A DNA stretch of 64,000 bases from Bacteroides uniformis (GCF_025147485.1 NZ_CP102263.1:1873501-1937500), one strand, 5' to 3'; positions 53,215-61,807 are shown, counted from the first letter of the stretch. The notes: generated from the letters alone by a model not told the origin. Numbers and translations are program-made.

Positions 53215-55662
53215 ATGAAAATGTATTTTAAGAATAACAGGACTGCTCTTATCTTTTTGCTGGCAATGCTGGTCGTTGCTCCGATAAAGGCGCAGGTGGC
53301 ATTTGGCGATGCCGCAAAATTCAATGACGGATGGCTGTTCCGGCTGACGGACGACTCGGCTATTGTCCGGACTGACTATGACGACAGCGAATGGCGGAAG
53401 CTTTCTTTGCCACACGATTGGTCCATAGAGGGGCAATTGTCGCCCACACTGGCCAGTTGCACCGGGTACCTGCCGGGTGGGATAGGCTGGTATCGCAAAC
53501 ACTTCAGGGTTGAAGACAACGCAACACGTCATTATATCTATTTCGAAGGGGTATATAACCGGAGCGAGGTTTACCTGAACGGGCATCTGCTTGGCAGGCG
53601 CCCCAACGGCTATGTATCGTTTCTTTACGACATGACCCCTTACCTGAAGGAAGGCGACAATGTGCTGGCTGTCCGTGTAGACCATAGCCGTTATGCCGAT
53701 TCACGTTGGTATACGGGGTCGGGCATCTATCGCGATGTATGGCTGGTGGCTGCTCCCGATACACATATTGCGCAATGGGGTGTGGGCTGGCATGCCGCTT
53801 CGCTGACAGACAAGCAAGCCGTCGTTGCGGTCGATGTAGAGGTGGAGAAGCACAAGGCAACTTCCGACAAACTGGAACTGAAGGCTTCACTGTACGATAC
53901 TGCCGGAAAGAAGGTGGCACAACGCCGTGTGCGTGTTGCCGATGGAAAAGAGGGCATTGCCAAGCAAAGTCTTGACTTGAAAGTGTCCAAACCCCATCGT
54001 TGGAATCTGGATAATCCGTATCTGTATACATTGAAAACCGAATTGCTTGCCAATGGCAAACGCATTGACGGCAGTGAGACCAAAGTGGGACTGCGTACGC
54101 TGGAATTTGATGCCAACAAAGGTTTTGCCCTCAACGGCAACTGGATGAAGGTAAAAGGTGTATGCCTGCATCATGATGCAGGAGTGCTGGGTGCAGTAGT
54201 GCCGCCGGAGGTATGGGAACGCCGCCTGAATAACTTGAAAGGGATTGGCGTAAATGCCATCCGCATGAGCCATAACCCACAAGCCCCCGTTCTTTATGAA
54301 CTGTGTGACCGCCTGGGATTTCTTGTAATGGATGAAGTCTCTGACGAATGGGAGTTTCCGAAACGCAAATGGGTACAAGGCTGGAATGTGGGTACTCCGA
54401 GTTATGACGGTACTTTCGACTTCTTCGAGGAGTGGATAGAACGGGACGTAACCGATATGGTACGTCGTGACCGCAATCATACCTGTATTTTCTTGTGGAG
54501 TATCGGCAATGAAGTGGATTATCCGAACGACCCTTATTCGCATCCCGTTCTTGATGGAGCTAAAATCAACCAGCCTATGTTCGGGGGCTATAAGCCGGAT
54601 GCTCCCGATGCCATGCGCATCGGAACCATAGCAAAGCGTCTGGCTGCCTGTGTACGTGCCGTGGACACTTCCCGTCCCGTGACCGGAGCTTTGGCGGGTG
54701 TCGTGATGTCGAACGAGACGGAGTATCCCGATGCTGTGGATGTGGTGGGGTATAACTATACGGAAAACCGCTACGACCAAGACCATGCCACTTATCCGGA
54801 CCGCATTATCTATGGAAGCGAGACGGGTTCGGGGCTTGATGCCTGGTATGCCGTCCGCGACAAGGATTTCATCTTCGGGCAGTTCATCTGGACCGGTACG
54901 GATTATCTGGGTGAATCGGGCAGATGGCCGTCCCGCGGTTTGTACACGGGTTTGCTCGATTTCGGAAGTTTCCCCAAGCCACGCGGACATTTCCGGGCTT
55001 CGTTGTGGTGCGAGAATCCGGTCACGTATGCAGGAACATATCCGGTATATGCCCATCCCAAGCATCCCGAGCATGTATTCCTTTCGCCTGATGCATGGGA
55101 CATCTGGAACTATGACGAGGGGCAGAACATACGTGTGGTGTGTTATACCAATGCTCCGCAGGCGCGTTTGCTGCTCAACGGCAGGGTGGTAGGCGAGATG
55201 AAACCTTATGATGAAAAGACCGGCATCATCTACTGGGATATTCCTTTCCGGGCTGGTGAGCTTCGTACTGAGGGCTGCGATAAGGAAGGAAATGCCTTGT
55301 CGAGCTATTCCATCCGGACATCCGGACGTCCTTATGCCATCCGTGCCACGGCGGATCGCACTATTTTGTCCGGCGACCGCGCCACTGCGCACATCACCGT
55401 AGAGGTGGTTGACGAAGAAGGTACTGTTGTGAAACTTGGCGACAATGAAATTACGTGTACAGTTGAAGGAGCGGCGCGTCTGCTTGGGCTCGAAGGCTCT
55501 GACAACAGTGACATGAGTGATTATACCGATAACCGTCACCGCGTATACCACGGGCGTTTGCTGGCCTATATACAGACTACCGGAGGAGAGGGACCGGTTA
55601 AAGTAAAGTTTGCTTCCCCCCTTCTGAAAGGAACTGAAGTAAAGTTTGAAGTAGGGCAGTAG
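53215..55662 (+). CDS. Glycoside hydrolase family 2 enzyme, probable beta-galactosidase
   Basis: The 815-aa protein has a cleavable signal peptide (IFLLAMLVVAPIKAQ); ATG 53221 is an equal choice. GH2 domains follow in order: sugar-binding jelly roll (FNDGWLFRL, SLPHDWSIEGQL), Ig-like domain, TIM barrel with acid-base in SIGNEVDYP (Glu433) and nucleophile in IIYGSETGSG (Glu536), then a DUF4982-type domain (VVCYTNAPQARLLLNGRVVG) and a terminal Ig-like domain. Periplasmic location and the GH30 partner suggest it removes terminal beta-linked galactose from imported fragments. Beta-glucuronidase or other GH2 activity cannot be excluded by sequence alone. Confidence 0.9.
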   Translation: MKMYFKNNRTALIFLLAMLVVAPIKAQVAFGDAAKFNDGWLFRLTDDSAIVRTDYDDSEWRKLSLPHDWSIEGQLSPTLASCTGYLPGGIGWYRKHFRVEDNATRHYIYFEGVYNRSEVYLNGHLLGRRPNGYVSFLYDMTPYLKEGDNVLAVRVDHSRYADSRWYTGSGIYRDVWLVAAPDTHIAQWGVGWHAASLTDKQAVVAVDVEVEKHKATSDKLELKASLYDTAGKKVAQRRVRVADGKEGIAKQSLDLKVSKPHRWNLDNPYLYTLKTELLANGKRIDGSETKVGLRTLEFDANKGFALNGNWMKVKGVCLHHDAGVLGAVVPPEVWERRLNNLKGIGVNAIRMSHNPQAPVLYELCDRLGFLVMDEVSDEWEFPKRKWVQGWNVGTPSYDGTFDFFEEWIERDVTDMVRRDRNHTCIFLWSIGNEVDYPNDPYSHPVLDGAKINQPMFGGYKPDAPDAMRIGTIAKRLAACVRAVDTSRPVTGALAGVVMSNETEYPDAVDVVGYNYTENRYDQDHATYPDRIIYGSETGSGLDAWYAVRDKDFIFGQFIWTGTDYLGESGRWPSRGLYTGLLDFGSFPKPRGHFRASLWCENPVTYAGTYPVYAHPKHPEHVFLSPDAWDIWNYDEGQNIRVVCYTNAPQARLLLNGRVVGEMKPYDEKTGIIYWDIPFRAGELRTEGCDKEGNALSSYSIRTSGRPYAIRATADRTILSGDRATAHITVEVVDEEGTVVKLGDNEITCTVEGAARLLGLEGSDNSDMSDYTDNRHRVYHGRLLAYIQTTGGEGPVKVKFASPLLKGTEVKFEVGQ

Positions 55663-55686
55663 TACACTACTATGGACTTATGTTTG

Positions 55687-55768
55687 TGCCATCGTATTGG
55701 CACAGTCGTGCCAGTACGATGGCAAGGCTGTGCCAGTATGGTGGCACAACTTTGCCAATGCGATGGCA
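55687..55768. repeat. Array C: four palindromes TGCCA-N6-TGGCA at exact 22-bp period
   Basis: Copies start at 55687, 55709, 55731 and 55753, each exactly 22 bp apart and each 16 bp long. The inner six bases are TCGTAT, GTACGA, GTATGG and ATGCGA. The 6-bp spacers between units differ. The array lies between the convergent ends of the GH2 and birA genes, so it is in no promoter there. Transcripts from both sides would cross it. Confidence 0.88.
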
Positions 55769-55783
55769 CGGGTTGTGCATTTC

Positions 55784-56557
55784 TTACAGAATGTATTGCA
55801 CTTCCTTGAACAGATATTCCCGTTCACTTCCTCCTTCATCCTCCAGCACGAACCGTCCGTCTTGCTCTATACGCAGCAACCGGGCAAGGAACTTGCCGTT
55901 GGTATCTTCATAAGGGTGCAATCCCCGGCGACGGAAAAGGGAGCGGGCATACCGTGTGGATATCTCGTCGGAGTAGACGGCGAAGTCCTCCATTTGGAGG
56001 CTGTTGTAGTAGATTTGTACACGTCTTAGGATATGGGCAAGGATTTCATAACGGTCGTGCTCCTTTCCGGTGATTTGTTTCAGTGAGACGGGGTTGGGAG
56101 CATCACTGTTGAAGACTTCCTGGTTGATGTTGATACCGATTCCGGCAATGCTGCGCCTGATATGATGTCCGGAAAGGTCGTTCTCTATCAGTATGCCGCA
56201 GATTTTCTTGTCTTTCCAATAAATGTCGTTCGGCCATTTGATGGTGATTTCATCAGACCATCTGCTCAGCTCTTCCTTAATGGCGAGGGAAACGATTTGT
56301 GAAAGGATGAACTGCCGGCGGGCTTCCAGAAAAGAAGGGTAGAGTACAAAGCTGAAAAGCAGGTTCTTGCCTTCTTCAGCTTCCCAGGTGTTGCCGCGCT
56401 GGCCTTTACCGGCAGTTTGGAACTCGGCAGTCACGGTTGTTAGTTCGGCAACGGATTCTTGCAACTGGTTGCAAAGCTGGCTGAGGTATTGGTTGGTCGA
56501 TGCCGTCTCGTCCAATGCCACCAGCGGGAACGGGAATGTGTCAGGGCAGGGCTTCAT
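55784..56557 (-). CDS. birA: Biotin--[acetyl-CoA-carboxylase] ligase
   Basis: The 257-aa protein has the catalytic biotin-ligase domain: LDETASTNQYLSQL, the biotin-binding loop GKGQRGNTWEAEEGKNLLFS, KWPNDIYWKDKKICGILIE, and GIGININQ. A C-terminal SH3-like domain follows. It has no N-terminal DNA-binding domain, so it is the enzyme-only type. It adenylates biotin and attaches it to carboxylase biotin carrier proteins. Its start overlaps the end of the MmcQ-like gene by 17 bp, so the two are translationally coupled. Confidence 0.95.
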   Translation of the reverse strand: MKPCPDTFPFPLVALDETASTNQYLSQLCNQLQESVAELTTVTAEFQTAGKGQRGNTWEAEEGKNLLFSFVLYPSFLEARRQFILSQIVSLAIKEELSRWSDEITIKWPNDIYWKDKKICGILIENDLSGHHIRRSIAGIGININQEVFNSDAPNPVSLKQITGKEHDRYEILAHILRRVQIYYNSLQMEDFAVYSDEISTRYARSLFRRRGLHPYEDTNGKFLARLLRIEQDGRFVLEDEGGSEREYLFKEVQYIL

Positions 56558-56897
56558 ATTCGGTACGCATTTTTTTGGTGAACTTCTTCAATACTTCTTC
56601 CACGGAGTGGTCTATCAGTTGCTTCAACAGTTTGTCGTCGACGTCACCGTCAAGGAACACCTGGTTCCAGTACTTTTTGTTGAAGTGATAGGCACCTTCG
56701 ATGGCAACATAGTGCTCCCGCAGTTCGAGTGCATATTCGGGGTCGCATTTCAGACAAATCTTGTTGGCGCTTTCCAGGTCGATAAGTGCAAACATTTTAT
56801 TCATGACTTTCATCACGAGCGAGTATTCGTCAAACGGAAAGCATTCCGTGACGGCTTTTTTGCTGAGGCAATATTCGCGGGCGGTTTCGATGTCCAT
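56541..56897 (-). CDS. MmcQ/YjbR-family protein
   Basis: The 118-aa cytoplasmic protein starts MDIETAREYCLSKKAVTECFPFDE and includes KMFALIDLES, CLKCDPEYALELREHY, and HFNKKYWNQVFLDGDV, the pattern of the YjbR fold (CyaY-like alpha/beta sandwich with possible DNA-binding ability). The cellular role of the family is not established. It overlaps birA downstream. Heptamer element E6 fills the gap on its upstream side. Confidence 0.9.
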   Translation of the reverse strand: MDIETAREYCLSKKAVTECFPFDEYSLVMKVMNKMFALIDLESANKICLKCDPEYALELREHYVAIEGAYHFNKKYWNQVFLDGDVDDKLLKQLIDHSVEEVLKKFTKKMRTEYEALP

Positions 56898-56902
56898 GAT
56901 GG

Positions 56903-56965
56903 TATTTACGGTTTTACGGTTTACAATTTACGATTGAAATAACTCTTGCTTGTCAATTTTCAACT
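56903..56965. repeat. Heptamer element E6 (MmcQ-like / yraN gap)
   Basis: TTTACGG, T, TTTACGG, TTTACAA, TTTACGA run from 56905 to 56933, and 7-bp CAATTTT, CAACTCT units lie near 56954-56967. The arms are only weakly complementary. It fills the gap between the MmcQ start codon and the yraN stop codon. Confidence 0.55.
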
Positions 56966-56966
56966 C

Positions 56967-57332
56967 TCAGAACATCGGCGGATAGAAGGCTTCTTTGAGA
57001 TGCTCTATCCTGAATGCACCCGGTTCGCCTACAGCCGTTATGATGTCGAAGCGGACGGGTGCATCCAAGCAGAAGTGCTTGATATAGGCATCGGCCGCTA
57101 CGACAATACGTCGTATTTTCTGCCAGTTCACGGCATCCTGCGGCTCAATGTAATCCGTATTGCTACGGGTTTTCACTTCCACAATAATCAGTTCCTTATC
57201 TTTGTCGGCTACAATATCCAGCTCAAGGTGATTCTTCCGCCAGTTACGGTCACGTATGGTGTAACCGTTCTGTTCCAAGTATTTGGCAGCGGCGTCTTCA
57301 CCGGCTTTTCCAAGAATATTGTGTGCACTCAT
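56967..57332 (-). CDS. YraN family protein (UPF0102, endonuclease-like fold)
   Basis: The 121-aa protein has NILGKAGEDAAAKYLEQNGYTI, then NWRKNHLELDIVADKD and LIIVEVKTRSN, the UPF0102 signature with the Holliday-junction-resolvase-like residues E, D and ExK. Nuclease activity is presumed from the fold but the role is uncertain. Its ATG overlaps the stop codon of the S41 peptidase gene by one base (TAATG), so translation is coupled. Confidence 0.93.
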   Translation of the reverse strand: MSAHNILGKAGEDAAAKYLEQNGYTIRDRNWRKNHLELDIVADKDKELIIVEVKTRSNTDYIEPQDAVNWQKIRRIVVAADAYIKHFCLDAPVRFDIITAVGEPGAFRIEHLKEAFYPPMF

Positions 57333-59134
57333 TATTCTGCGTGTCTGGCAGGCATCAGCATACCGTCGTGTCCAGGACGGAAGATAGCGGGCAACTTATA
57401 AGTTTTACCATCCAATGTATTGACCACTGCACTGCGCGTTTGGGGGGCTGGATTTGTACCGGTAATCAGTTCAATGGCCTTGGCATACAGAGGTTCTTCA
57501 TTGTTTCCATAATCTTTATGAATATAGAATACACCTTGTTCGTTATAAGGATTGGTTTCATCCATCAATATATCGGGTTCAAATCCTTTTTCATACTCCC
57601 CGAATCCTTTGGCGTTATAGCTTTGGATGGTGATAGGAACAACACGATATGTGTTATTCCGGACAGTGTACTCCTCATATTCCATACCTACGTTCTTACC
57701 AGTGGTCTTTTCACCTATAAGTATTACGTCCAAATCTATTCCTTCTAAGGAATTAATGACGAGTTCACTGGCAGAGGCCGTTCCATTTCCGACAAGGCAG
57801 TAGACGCGGGGAAGGTTGAGGCTTCCGGCTGATAAGGAAGTACCCAAGTTGGGATAACTGGAGTATGCAAATAATTCATCTTCCCGTTTGTTATTGAGTT
57901 TTGCCATTCTTTCATCATTGTATCGTAAACTGCTGAATACTTTACCTTGAGAGGCAGTACCGGCAATACAAGTTGCTATCAGATTAGCCGACATGGTATG
58001 CCCACCACCATTGTACCGCAAGTCCAGAATCAAATCTGTGACGTTCTTGTTTTTAAAATCTTTGAAAACATTGAATAATTCTTGGTCAAAGCCTGCCTCG
58101 AACCCAGAATAAACGAGGTAACCGATTCTATGTCCTTCTATATCTTCCTTGACATTACTGAAGATGACGGGGTTGTTGTATGTGGCTTTGGAAGTTATGG
58201 TGTATTCCTTTTGCCCGGTAATGGTGCCTCCTTCTACGACATCTTCTGTCAAAGTATAGTTGATAGTTGCATCTGGTGACAATATGTCGTAATAGAAGTT
58301 ATTAATATTGTTATTATTTATCTTCTTTCCATTTATCAGGCTTATCATTGCTCCTCGTTTGAGTCCAGCTTCGGAGGCCGGTGAATCGGGATATACACCT
58401 TGGAGGCAGAAATAAATGGTATTTTCTGCTTGTGTGCCAATGCTTATGGGGGTTATACCGGTGATACCGAAACTATATGCCAGTTCCTTGTTTACAATTT
58501 TGGTGGTACGGGTTGAACTAATATTGGGCAATAGCTGGATATAAGAGAAAAGATTATAATATGTCTTGCCGTCGCTACCGACATATGTTTTTTTATCCAA
58601 TGTATTGGTAGTCATACTTCCCAATGCATCATAGAAGAAGTCTTCATAGCCTTTGTTATGGTCAAGATTCAACGTTTTGTATTCATCGTTCCAGAGATAC
58701 ATTTCCCTCAGATATTCATCAACTTTTGCGTTAATCTCCATATCTTCAGTGGTTTGGGGAACACTGGTCCCCTTTTGTGTAACTTCAAAACTTGCAGGAG
58801 AATAGCCGTCTATATTAATGGAAATTCTGGCTGTCCGGTCGGTGGTGGAACTTGTACTTACAGATAATTTCAAGGTGCTTTGTCCTTTTGTACCCGAGGT
58901 CGTATTCAGTTTGCACCAATCCGCTCCTGAGGTGACGGAAGCTACCCATTTGGCTGCAGCATTGAAGCTTACAGACAACTCATTATCCTGGCTGATCTCC
59001 AGGGATTTTCCCTCTGTCCAACTCTGATTGGTTATGCCGGTATTAAGTTTATTATCGTCATCGTCACTACATGAGATAAAACTTATACTGAACAATGTGA
59101 GTAGAAAGAAACTAAGATAATTTACATGTTTCAT
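57332..59134 (-). CDS. S41-family C-terminal processing peptidase, lipoprotein with BACON domain
   Basis: The 600-aa protein has a lipoprotein signal ending SFISC (Cys22) and an SDDDDN surface-export-type tether. Residues 40-125 form a BACON domain (AKWVASVTSGADWCKLNTTSG). A PDZ-like region follows (GVYPDSPASEAGLKRGAMISLING), then the S41 protease domain with VTDLILDLRYNGGG, the catalytic serine in GNGTASASELVINSLEG and the lysine in GEKTTGKNVG. It probably cleaves proteins or peptides at the outer membrane or surface. The catalytic Ser/Lys dyad is intact. Confidence 0.92.
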   Translation of the reverse strand: MKHVNYLSFFLLTLFSISFISCSDDDDNKLNTGITNQSWTEGKSLEISQDNELSVSFNAAAKWVASVTSGADWCKLNTTSGTKGQSTLKLSVSTSSTTDRTARISINIDGYSPASFEVTQKGTSVPQTTEDMEINAKVDEYLREMYLWNDEYKTLNLDHNKGYEDFFYDALGSMTTNTLDKKTYVGSDGKTYYNLFSYIQLLPNISSTRTTKIVNKELAYSFGITGITPISIGTQAENTIYFCLQGVYPDSPASEAGLKRGAMISLINGKKINNNNINNFYYDILSPDATINYTLTEDVVEGGTITGQKEYTITSKATYNNPVIFSNVKEDIEGHRIGYLVYSGFEAGFDQELFNVFKDFKNKNVTDLILDLRYNGGGHTMSANLIATCIAGTASQGKVFSSLRYNDERMAKLNNKREDELFAYSSYPNLGTSLSAGSLNLPRVYCLVGNGTASASELVINSLEGIDLDVILIGEKTTGKNVGMEYEEYTVRNNTYRVVPITIQSYNAKGFGEYEKGFEPDILMDETNPYNEQGVFYIHKDYGNNEEPLYAKAIELITGTNPAPQTRSAVVNTLDGKTYKLPAIFRPGHDGMLMPARHAE

Positions 59135-59156
59135 ACCTTTTAAATTTAGAACTCTC

Positions 59157-59164
59157 CAAAAATA
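59157..59164 (-). promoter_or_regulatory. -7 promoter box of the S41 peptidase gene
   Basis: TATTTTTG on the minus strand, 23 bp before the start codon. Confidence 0.5.
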
Positions 59165-59298
59165 CGTTTTTAATTACTAAATTAAAATGTTTTTAAGAAA
59201 TACTTTAAGTTTACCGGTCAAAAAAATATTTCAGTGCTATTTAAGTGTTTCCGATATAAAAATTACGTAGGTTCGTTTTGTTTTTACAGAAGTAAAAG

Positions 59299-59306
59299 TA
59301 ATTTTG
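59299..59306 (+). promoter_or_regulatory. Possible -7 promoter box before the small helix protein
   Basis: TAATTTTG matches TAnnTTTG, with TTTTG 18 bp upstream (59276-59280) near the -33 place. It lies only 9 bp before ATG 59315, which would make the transcript nearly leaderless; a weaker box TAGGTTCG is at 59268-59275. Confidence 0.35.
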
Positions 59307-59314
59307 CAGGAAAT

Positions 59315-59548
59315 ATGAGAAAGAGAGATAAAACGTGTGCGAAAGCAACGCCCGAAGAACCGAAACGCGAGCAGCGCATGGTATGCCTGATGAGCGAGGA
59401 AGAGCAGCGGATTGTGGACCGTTATCTGGAGAAATACAAGATAACGAACAAGTCGCGTTGGCTGCGGGAGACTATTCTCATGTTTATCCATAAGAATATG
59501 GAAGAGGATTATCCTACTTTGTTCGGTGAGCACGACATGAGGAGGTGA
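59315..59548 (+). CDS. Small basic helical protein, possible ribbon-helix-helix type
   Basis: From ATG 59315 the protein has 77 aa: a lysine-rich start (MRKRDKTCAKATPEEPKREQ), a short strand RMVCLMSEEEQ, and helices IVDRYLEKYKI and SRWLRETILMFIHKNMEED. The strand-helix-helix order resembles MetJ/Arc-type antitoxins and regulators, but no toxin gene is next to it. The in-frame TTG 59234 extension is unlikely. It is followed by tadA after a heptamer tract. The function is unknown. Confidence 0.7.
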   Translation: MRKRDKTCAKATPEEPKREQRMVCLMSEEEQRIVDRYLEKYKITNKSRWLRETILMFIHKNMEEDYPTLFGEHDMRR

Positions 59549-59566
59549 AAATTAAAAATTAAAGGG
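59549..59566. repeat. Heptamer tract E7 before tadA
   Basis: AAAATTA, AAAATTA, AAGGGGG. The stretch AATTAAAAATTAAAGGGGG is the same as the minus strand of the insertion inside the MATE gene (39495-39513), showing that a specific sequence recurs at unrelated loci. Confidence 0.6.
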
Positions 59567-59567
59567 G

Positions 59568-60008
59568 GTGGCGTTGGACGATAGCTATTATATGAAGCAG
59601 GCGCTTTTGGAAGCCCATAAGGCCGGTGAACGGGGAGAAGTTCCCGTAGGTGCAGTTGTGGTGTGCAAGGACCGTATCATAGCTCGTGCCCATAATTTGA
59701 CGGAGACTTTGACGGATGTCACCGCCCATGCCGAGATGCAAGCCATTACCGCTGCCGCTGCAACTCTTGGCGGCAAATATCTGAATGAATGTACTCTCTA
59801 TGTCACAGTGGAACCCTGCGTGATGTGTGCTGGTGCCATTGCCTGGGCGCAGATGGGACGTCTGGTGTTTGGTGCTGAAGATGAGAAAAGAGGGTATCAG
59901 CGCTATGCCTCGCAGGCATTGCATCCCAAAACACAAGTAGTAAAAGGAATTCTGGCAGATGAATGTGCCGCCCTGATGAAAGAGTTCTTTGCCGCCAAGC
60001 GCAAATAA
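59568..60008 (+). CDS. tadA: tRNA-specific adenosine deaminase
   Basis: The 146-aa protein has the zinc-dependent deaminase motifs HAE (His54, Glu56 in TAHAEMQAI) and PCxxC (Cys84, Cys87 in EPCVMCAGA), and the substrate-loop pattern GEVPVGAVVV. It converts A34 to inosine in the tRNA-Arg anticodon and is essential in most bacteria. The start is GTG 59568, preceded by a G5 run from heptamer tract E7 that may serve as ribosome-binding site. A later ATG (59592) would remove conserved DDSYYM residues. Its stop codon TAA opens element E8. Confidence 0.95.
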   Translation: MALDDSYYMKQALLEAHKAGERGEVPVGAVVVCKDRIIARAHNLTETLTDVTAHAEMQAITAAAATLGGKYLNECTLYVTVEPCVMCAGAIAWAQMGRLVFGAEDEKRGYQRYASQALHPKTQVVKGILADECAALMKEFFAAKRK

Positions 60009-60047
60009 TCTCTAATCCTTTATCCCTAATCTCTACTCTTTGATTTC
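60006..60047. repeat. Heptamer element E8 (tadA / DUF4834 gap)
   Basis: Units of 7 bp: TAATCTC, TAATCCT, TTATCCC, TAATCTC, TACTCTT, TGATTTC. The first unit begins with the tadA stop codon, and the DUF4834 stop (60033-60035 on the minus strand) lies across the fourth and fifth units. Both convergent genes therefore end in the element. Confidence 0.7.
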
Positions 60048-60332
60048 TTCAAAATCCACATACTCTCCCTCGTCTTTGGAGAACAGTTTCTTGTGGCGGG
60101 GGCGTATTTCACCTTCTTCAGTTTGTGCCTCCTCAGACGATTGTCTATTATCATTGTAGGAATACCCTCCCGGCTGGTAATTACCATTTCCTTTTTGGTA
60201 GGGACCGGAGTTGGAGGAAGTACGGCGTCCGCCCAATCCGAATATGTTCCGGATGACAGTACCGATAATGCTGAGGCCAATGAGCAGAATGGCAATTATG
60301 ATGATGAATAAAAATCCTAAAATATGAAACAT
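60033..60332 (-). CDS. DUF4834 family small membrane protein
   Basis: The 99-aa protein has one N-terminal membrane helix (ILGFLFIIIIAILLIGLSIIGTVI) followed by a Gly/Asn-rich stretch (GGRRTSSNSGPYQKGNGNYQ) and a charged C-terminus KKLFSKDEGEYVDFEEIKE. This matches the DUF4834 family, which is restricted to Bacteroidetes and has no known role. It lies 67 bp downstream of pssA on the same strand. Confidence 0.85.
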   Translation of the reverse strand: MFHILGFLFIIIIAILLIGLSIIGTVIRNIFGLGGRRTSSNSGPYQKGNGNYQPGGYSYNDNRQSSEEAQTEEGEIRPRHKKLFSKDEGEYVDFEEIKE

Positions 60333-60399
60333 GGGCTAATGTCTTTTTATGTGTTCGTTTTCTGCGAACTTCAATACAACAACCGTGCCAAAGATTTGT

Positions 60400-61107
60400 T
60401 TATTTACTTTTCCTTGTAATAAGCGAAAGCAGTATATACCAGACGATGATTGCAGAAAAGCTGCAGATTCCCAAGAAGATGAGGAACGGAATGCAGACAA
60501 GCAGGAAAATGAAGCTTGTTTTATTGTCTTTCCATGACAGATTCTTGAATTTGAGTGAGAACATTGGAATCTCCGATACAAGCAGCCATGAGAAAAGGCA
60601 GACCAGCAGCAACAGATAAACCGGATGGAAATTGCTGCTCACCAGCCAGTCGTGAGCGCCCGTCACCAATGAAGCCCAGAACAAGGCGTTTGCCGGGACG
60701 GGAAGTCCTACGAAAGAGCTCGTCTGGCGGGTATCGTTGTTGAACTTGGCAAGCCGCAGTGCAGAGAATACGGACAAAAGAAATGCGAGATAGGGGAAAA
60801 CGCCGGCCAAGCTTTCCATTGCGCCCGAATAGTCCATTTCCTTGAACAAGGAAAATACAATCAGGGAAGGGGCCACTCCGAAACTGACATCATCTGCCAG
60901 AGAATCCAAATCCTTGCCGATAATGGAGTGTGCGTCCAGTGCACGTGCCATCATGCCATCGAAGAAATCGAATACGGCACTGAAGATAATGAAAGCGAGT
61001 GCCCATTCATATCTGGCTTCGAATGCCATGACACAAGCAATACACCCGGAGAATAGGTTCAGGCAGGTCAGAGTATTTGGAATATGGCGGGTAATGCAGT
61101 TTGCCAT
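60400..61107 (-). CDS. pssA: CDP-diacylglycerol--serine O-phosphatidyltransferase
   Basis: The 235-aa integral membrane enzyme has the CDP-alcohol phosphatidyltransferase motif DGxxARx8GxxxDxxxD at residues 50-72 (Asp50, Gly51, Ala54, Arg55, Gly64, Asp68, Asp72) and about seven helices. It makes phosphatidylserine from CDP-diacylglycerol and serine. The decarboxylase for the next step is encoded 13 bp upstream, so the two genes are an operon for phosphatidylethanolamine. Confidence 0.96.
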   Translation of the reverse strand: MANCITRHIPNTLTCLNLFSGCIACVMAFEARYEWALAFIIFSAVFDFFDGMMARALDAHSIIGKDLDSLADDVSFGVAPSLIVFSLFKEMDYSGAMESLAGVFPYLAFLLSVFSALRLAKFNNDTRQTSSFVGLPVPANALFWASLVTGAHDWLVSSNFHPVYLLLLVCLFSWLLVSEIPMFSLKFKNLSWKDNKTSFIFLLVCIPFLIFLGICSFSAIIVWYILLSLITRKSK

Positions 61108-61120
61108 TGTTGTTCTTTTA

Positions 61121-61807
61121 TTATTTAAGTTTGGCTATCACAGTCTGATTGCCGGTAGTCAGTTGTCCTAGTTTAACGAATACTTCGGTGCCCAACGGTA
61201 GAAAGACATCCACGCGGGATCCGAATTTGATGAAACCCATATGTTCGTCAATATAGCATTCCTCGCCCGGTTCGGCATAGGTCACGATGCGGCGCGCCAT
61301 GGCTCCGGCTATCTGTCGTGCCATAATCTCCACGCCTTCCGGAGTTTCTATTACTACGGTGGAACGCTCGTTGTCGGTGCTGGCTTTGGGCAGCCAGGCT
61401 TTCATGAACTTCCCGTTTTTGTGCCATACCTTCTTTACCGTACCATCTACCGGATACCAGTTGGCGTGTACATTAACCAGACTCATGAATATAGATACCA
61501 TGATACGGCGGTCGTGGAAGTATTCGTTTTCCTCCACTTCTTCCACCACTACGATTTTACCGTCGGCAGGAGCTACCACGACTTTCTCCGTTTCTTGTCC
61601 GAACAAACGGATGGGGCAGCGGAAGAAGTTCACGAGTATGCCATATACTATGAGGCTGATGACCGCTACTACGTAAAAAGGAACTTTGCATTCCAATCCG
61701 AAGTAAAGGGCAGTGTTGACAGCCAGAATCAGAACCAGGCTGCCTGCCAATGTATGTGTTCCTTCACGGTGTATGCGTATCTTTTTTAATCTTTTTAATC
61801 GACCCAT
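61121..61807 (-). CDS. psd: Phosphatidylserine decarboxylase proenzyme
   Basis: The 228-aa protein is the short archaeal/Bacteroidetes-type decarboxylase: two N-terminal membrane helices ([40 protein letters not shown]), [11 protein letters not shown], and [11 protein letters not shown]. The self-cleavage motif is [10 protein letters not shown], where Ser197 would become the pyruvoyl group. It converts phosphatidylserine to phosphatidylethanolamine. It is the first gene of the psd-pssA operon. Confidence 0.96.
   Translation of the reverse strand: MGRLKRLKKIRIHREGTHTLAGSLVLILAVNTALYFGLECKVPFYVVAVISLIVYGILVNFFRCPIRLFGQETEKVVVAPADGKIVVVEEVEENEYFHDRRIMVSIFMSLVNVHANWYPVDGTVKKVWHKNGKFMKAWLPKASTDNERSTVVIETPEGVEIMARQIAGAMARRIVTYAEPGEECYIDEHMGFIKFGSRVDVFLPLGTEVFVKLGQLTTGNQTVIAKLK

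Noticed and set aside
53887..55551. 554-codon open frame antisense to the GH2 gene
   Set aside because: The opposite strand has full GH2 catalytic motifs. This frame has no recognisable domain and reflects codon bias.
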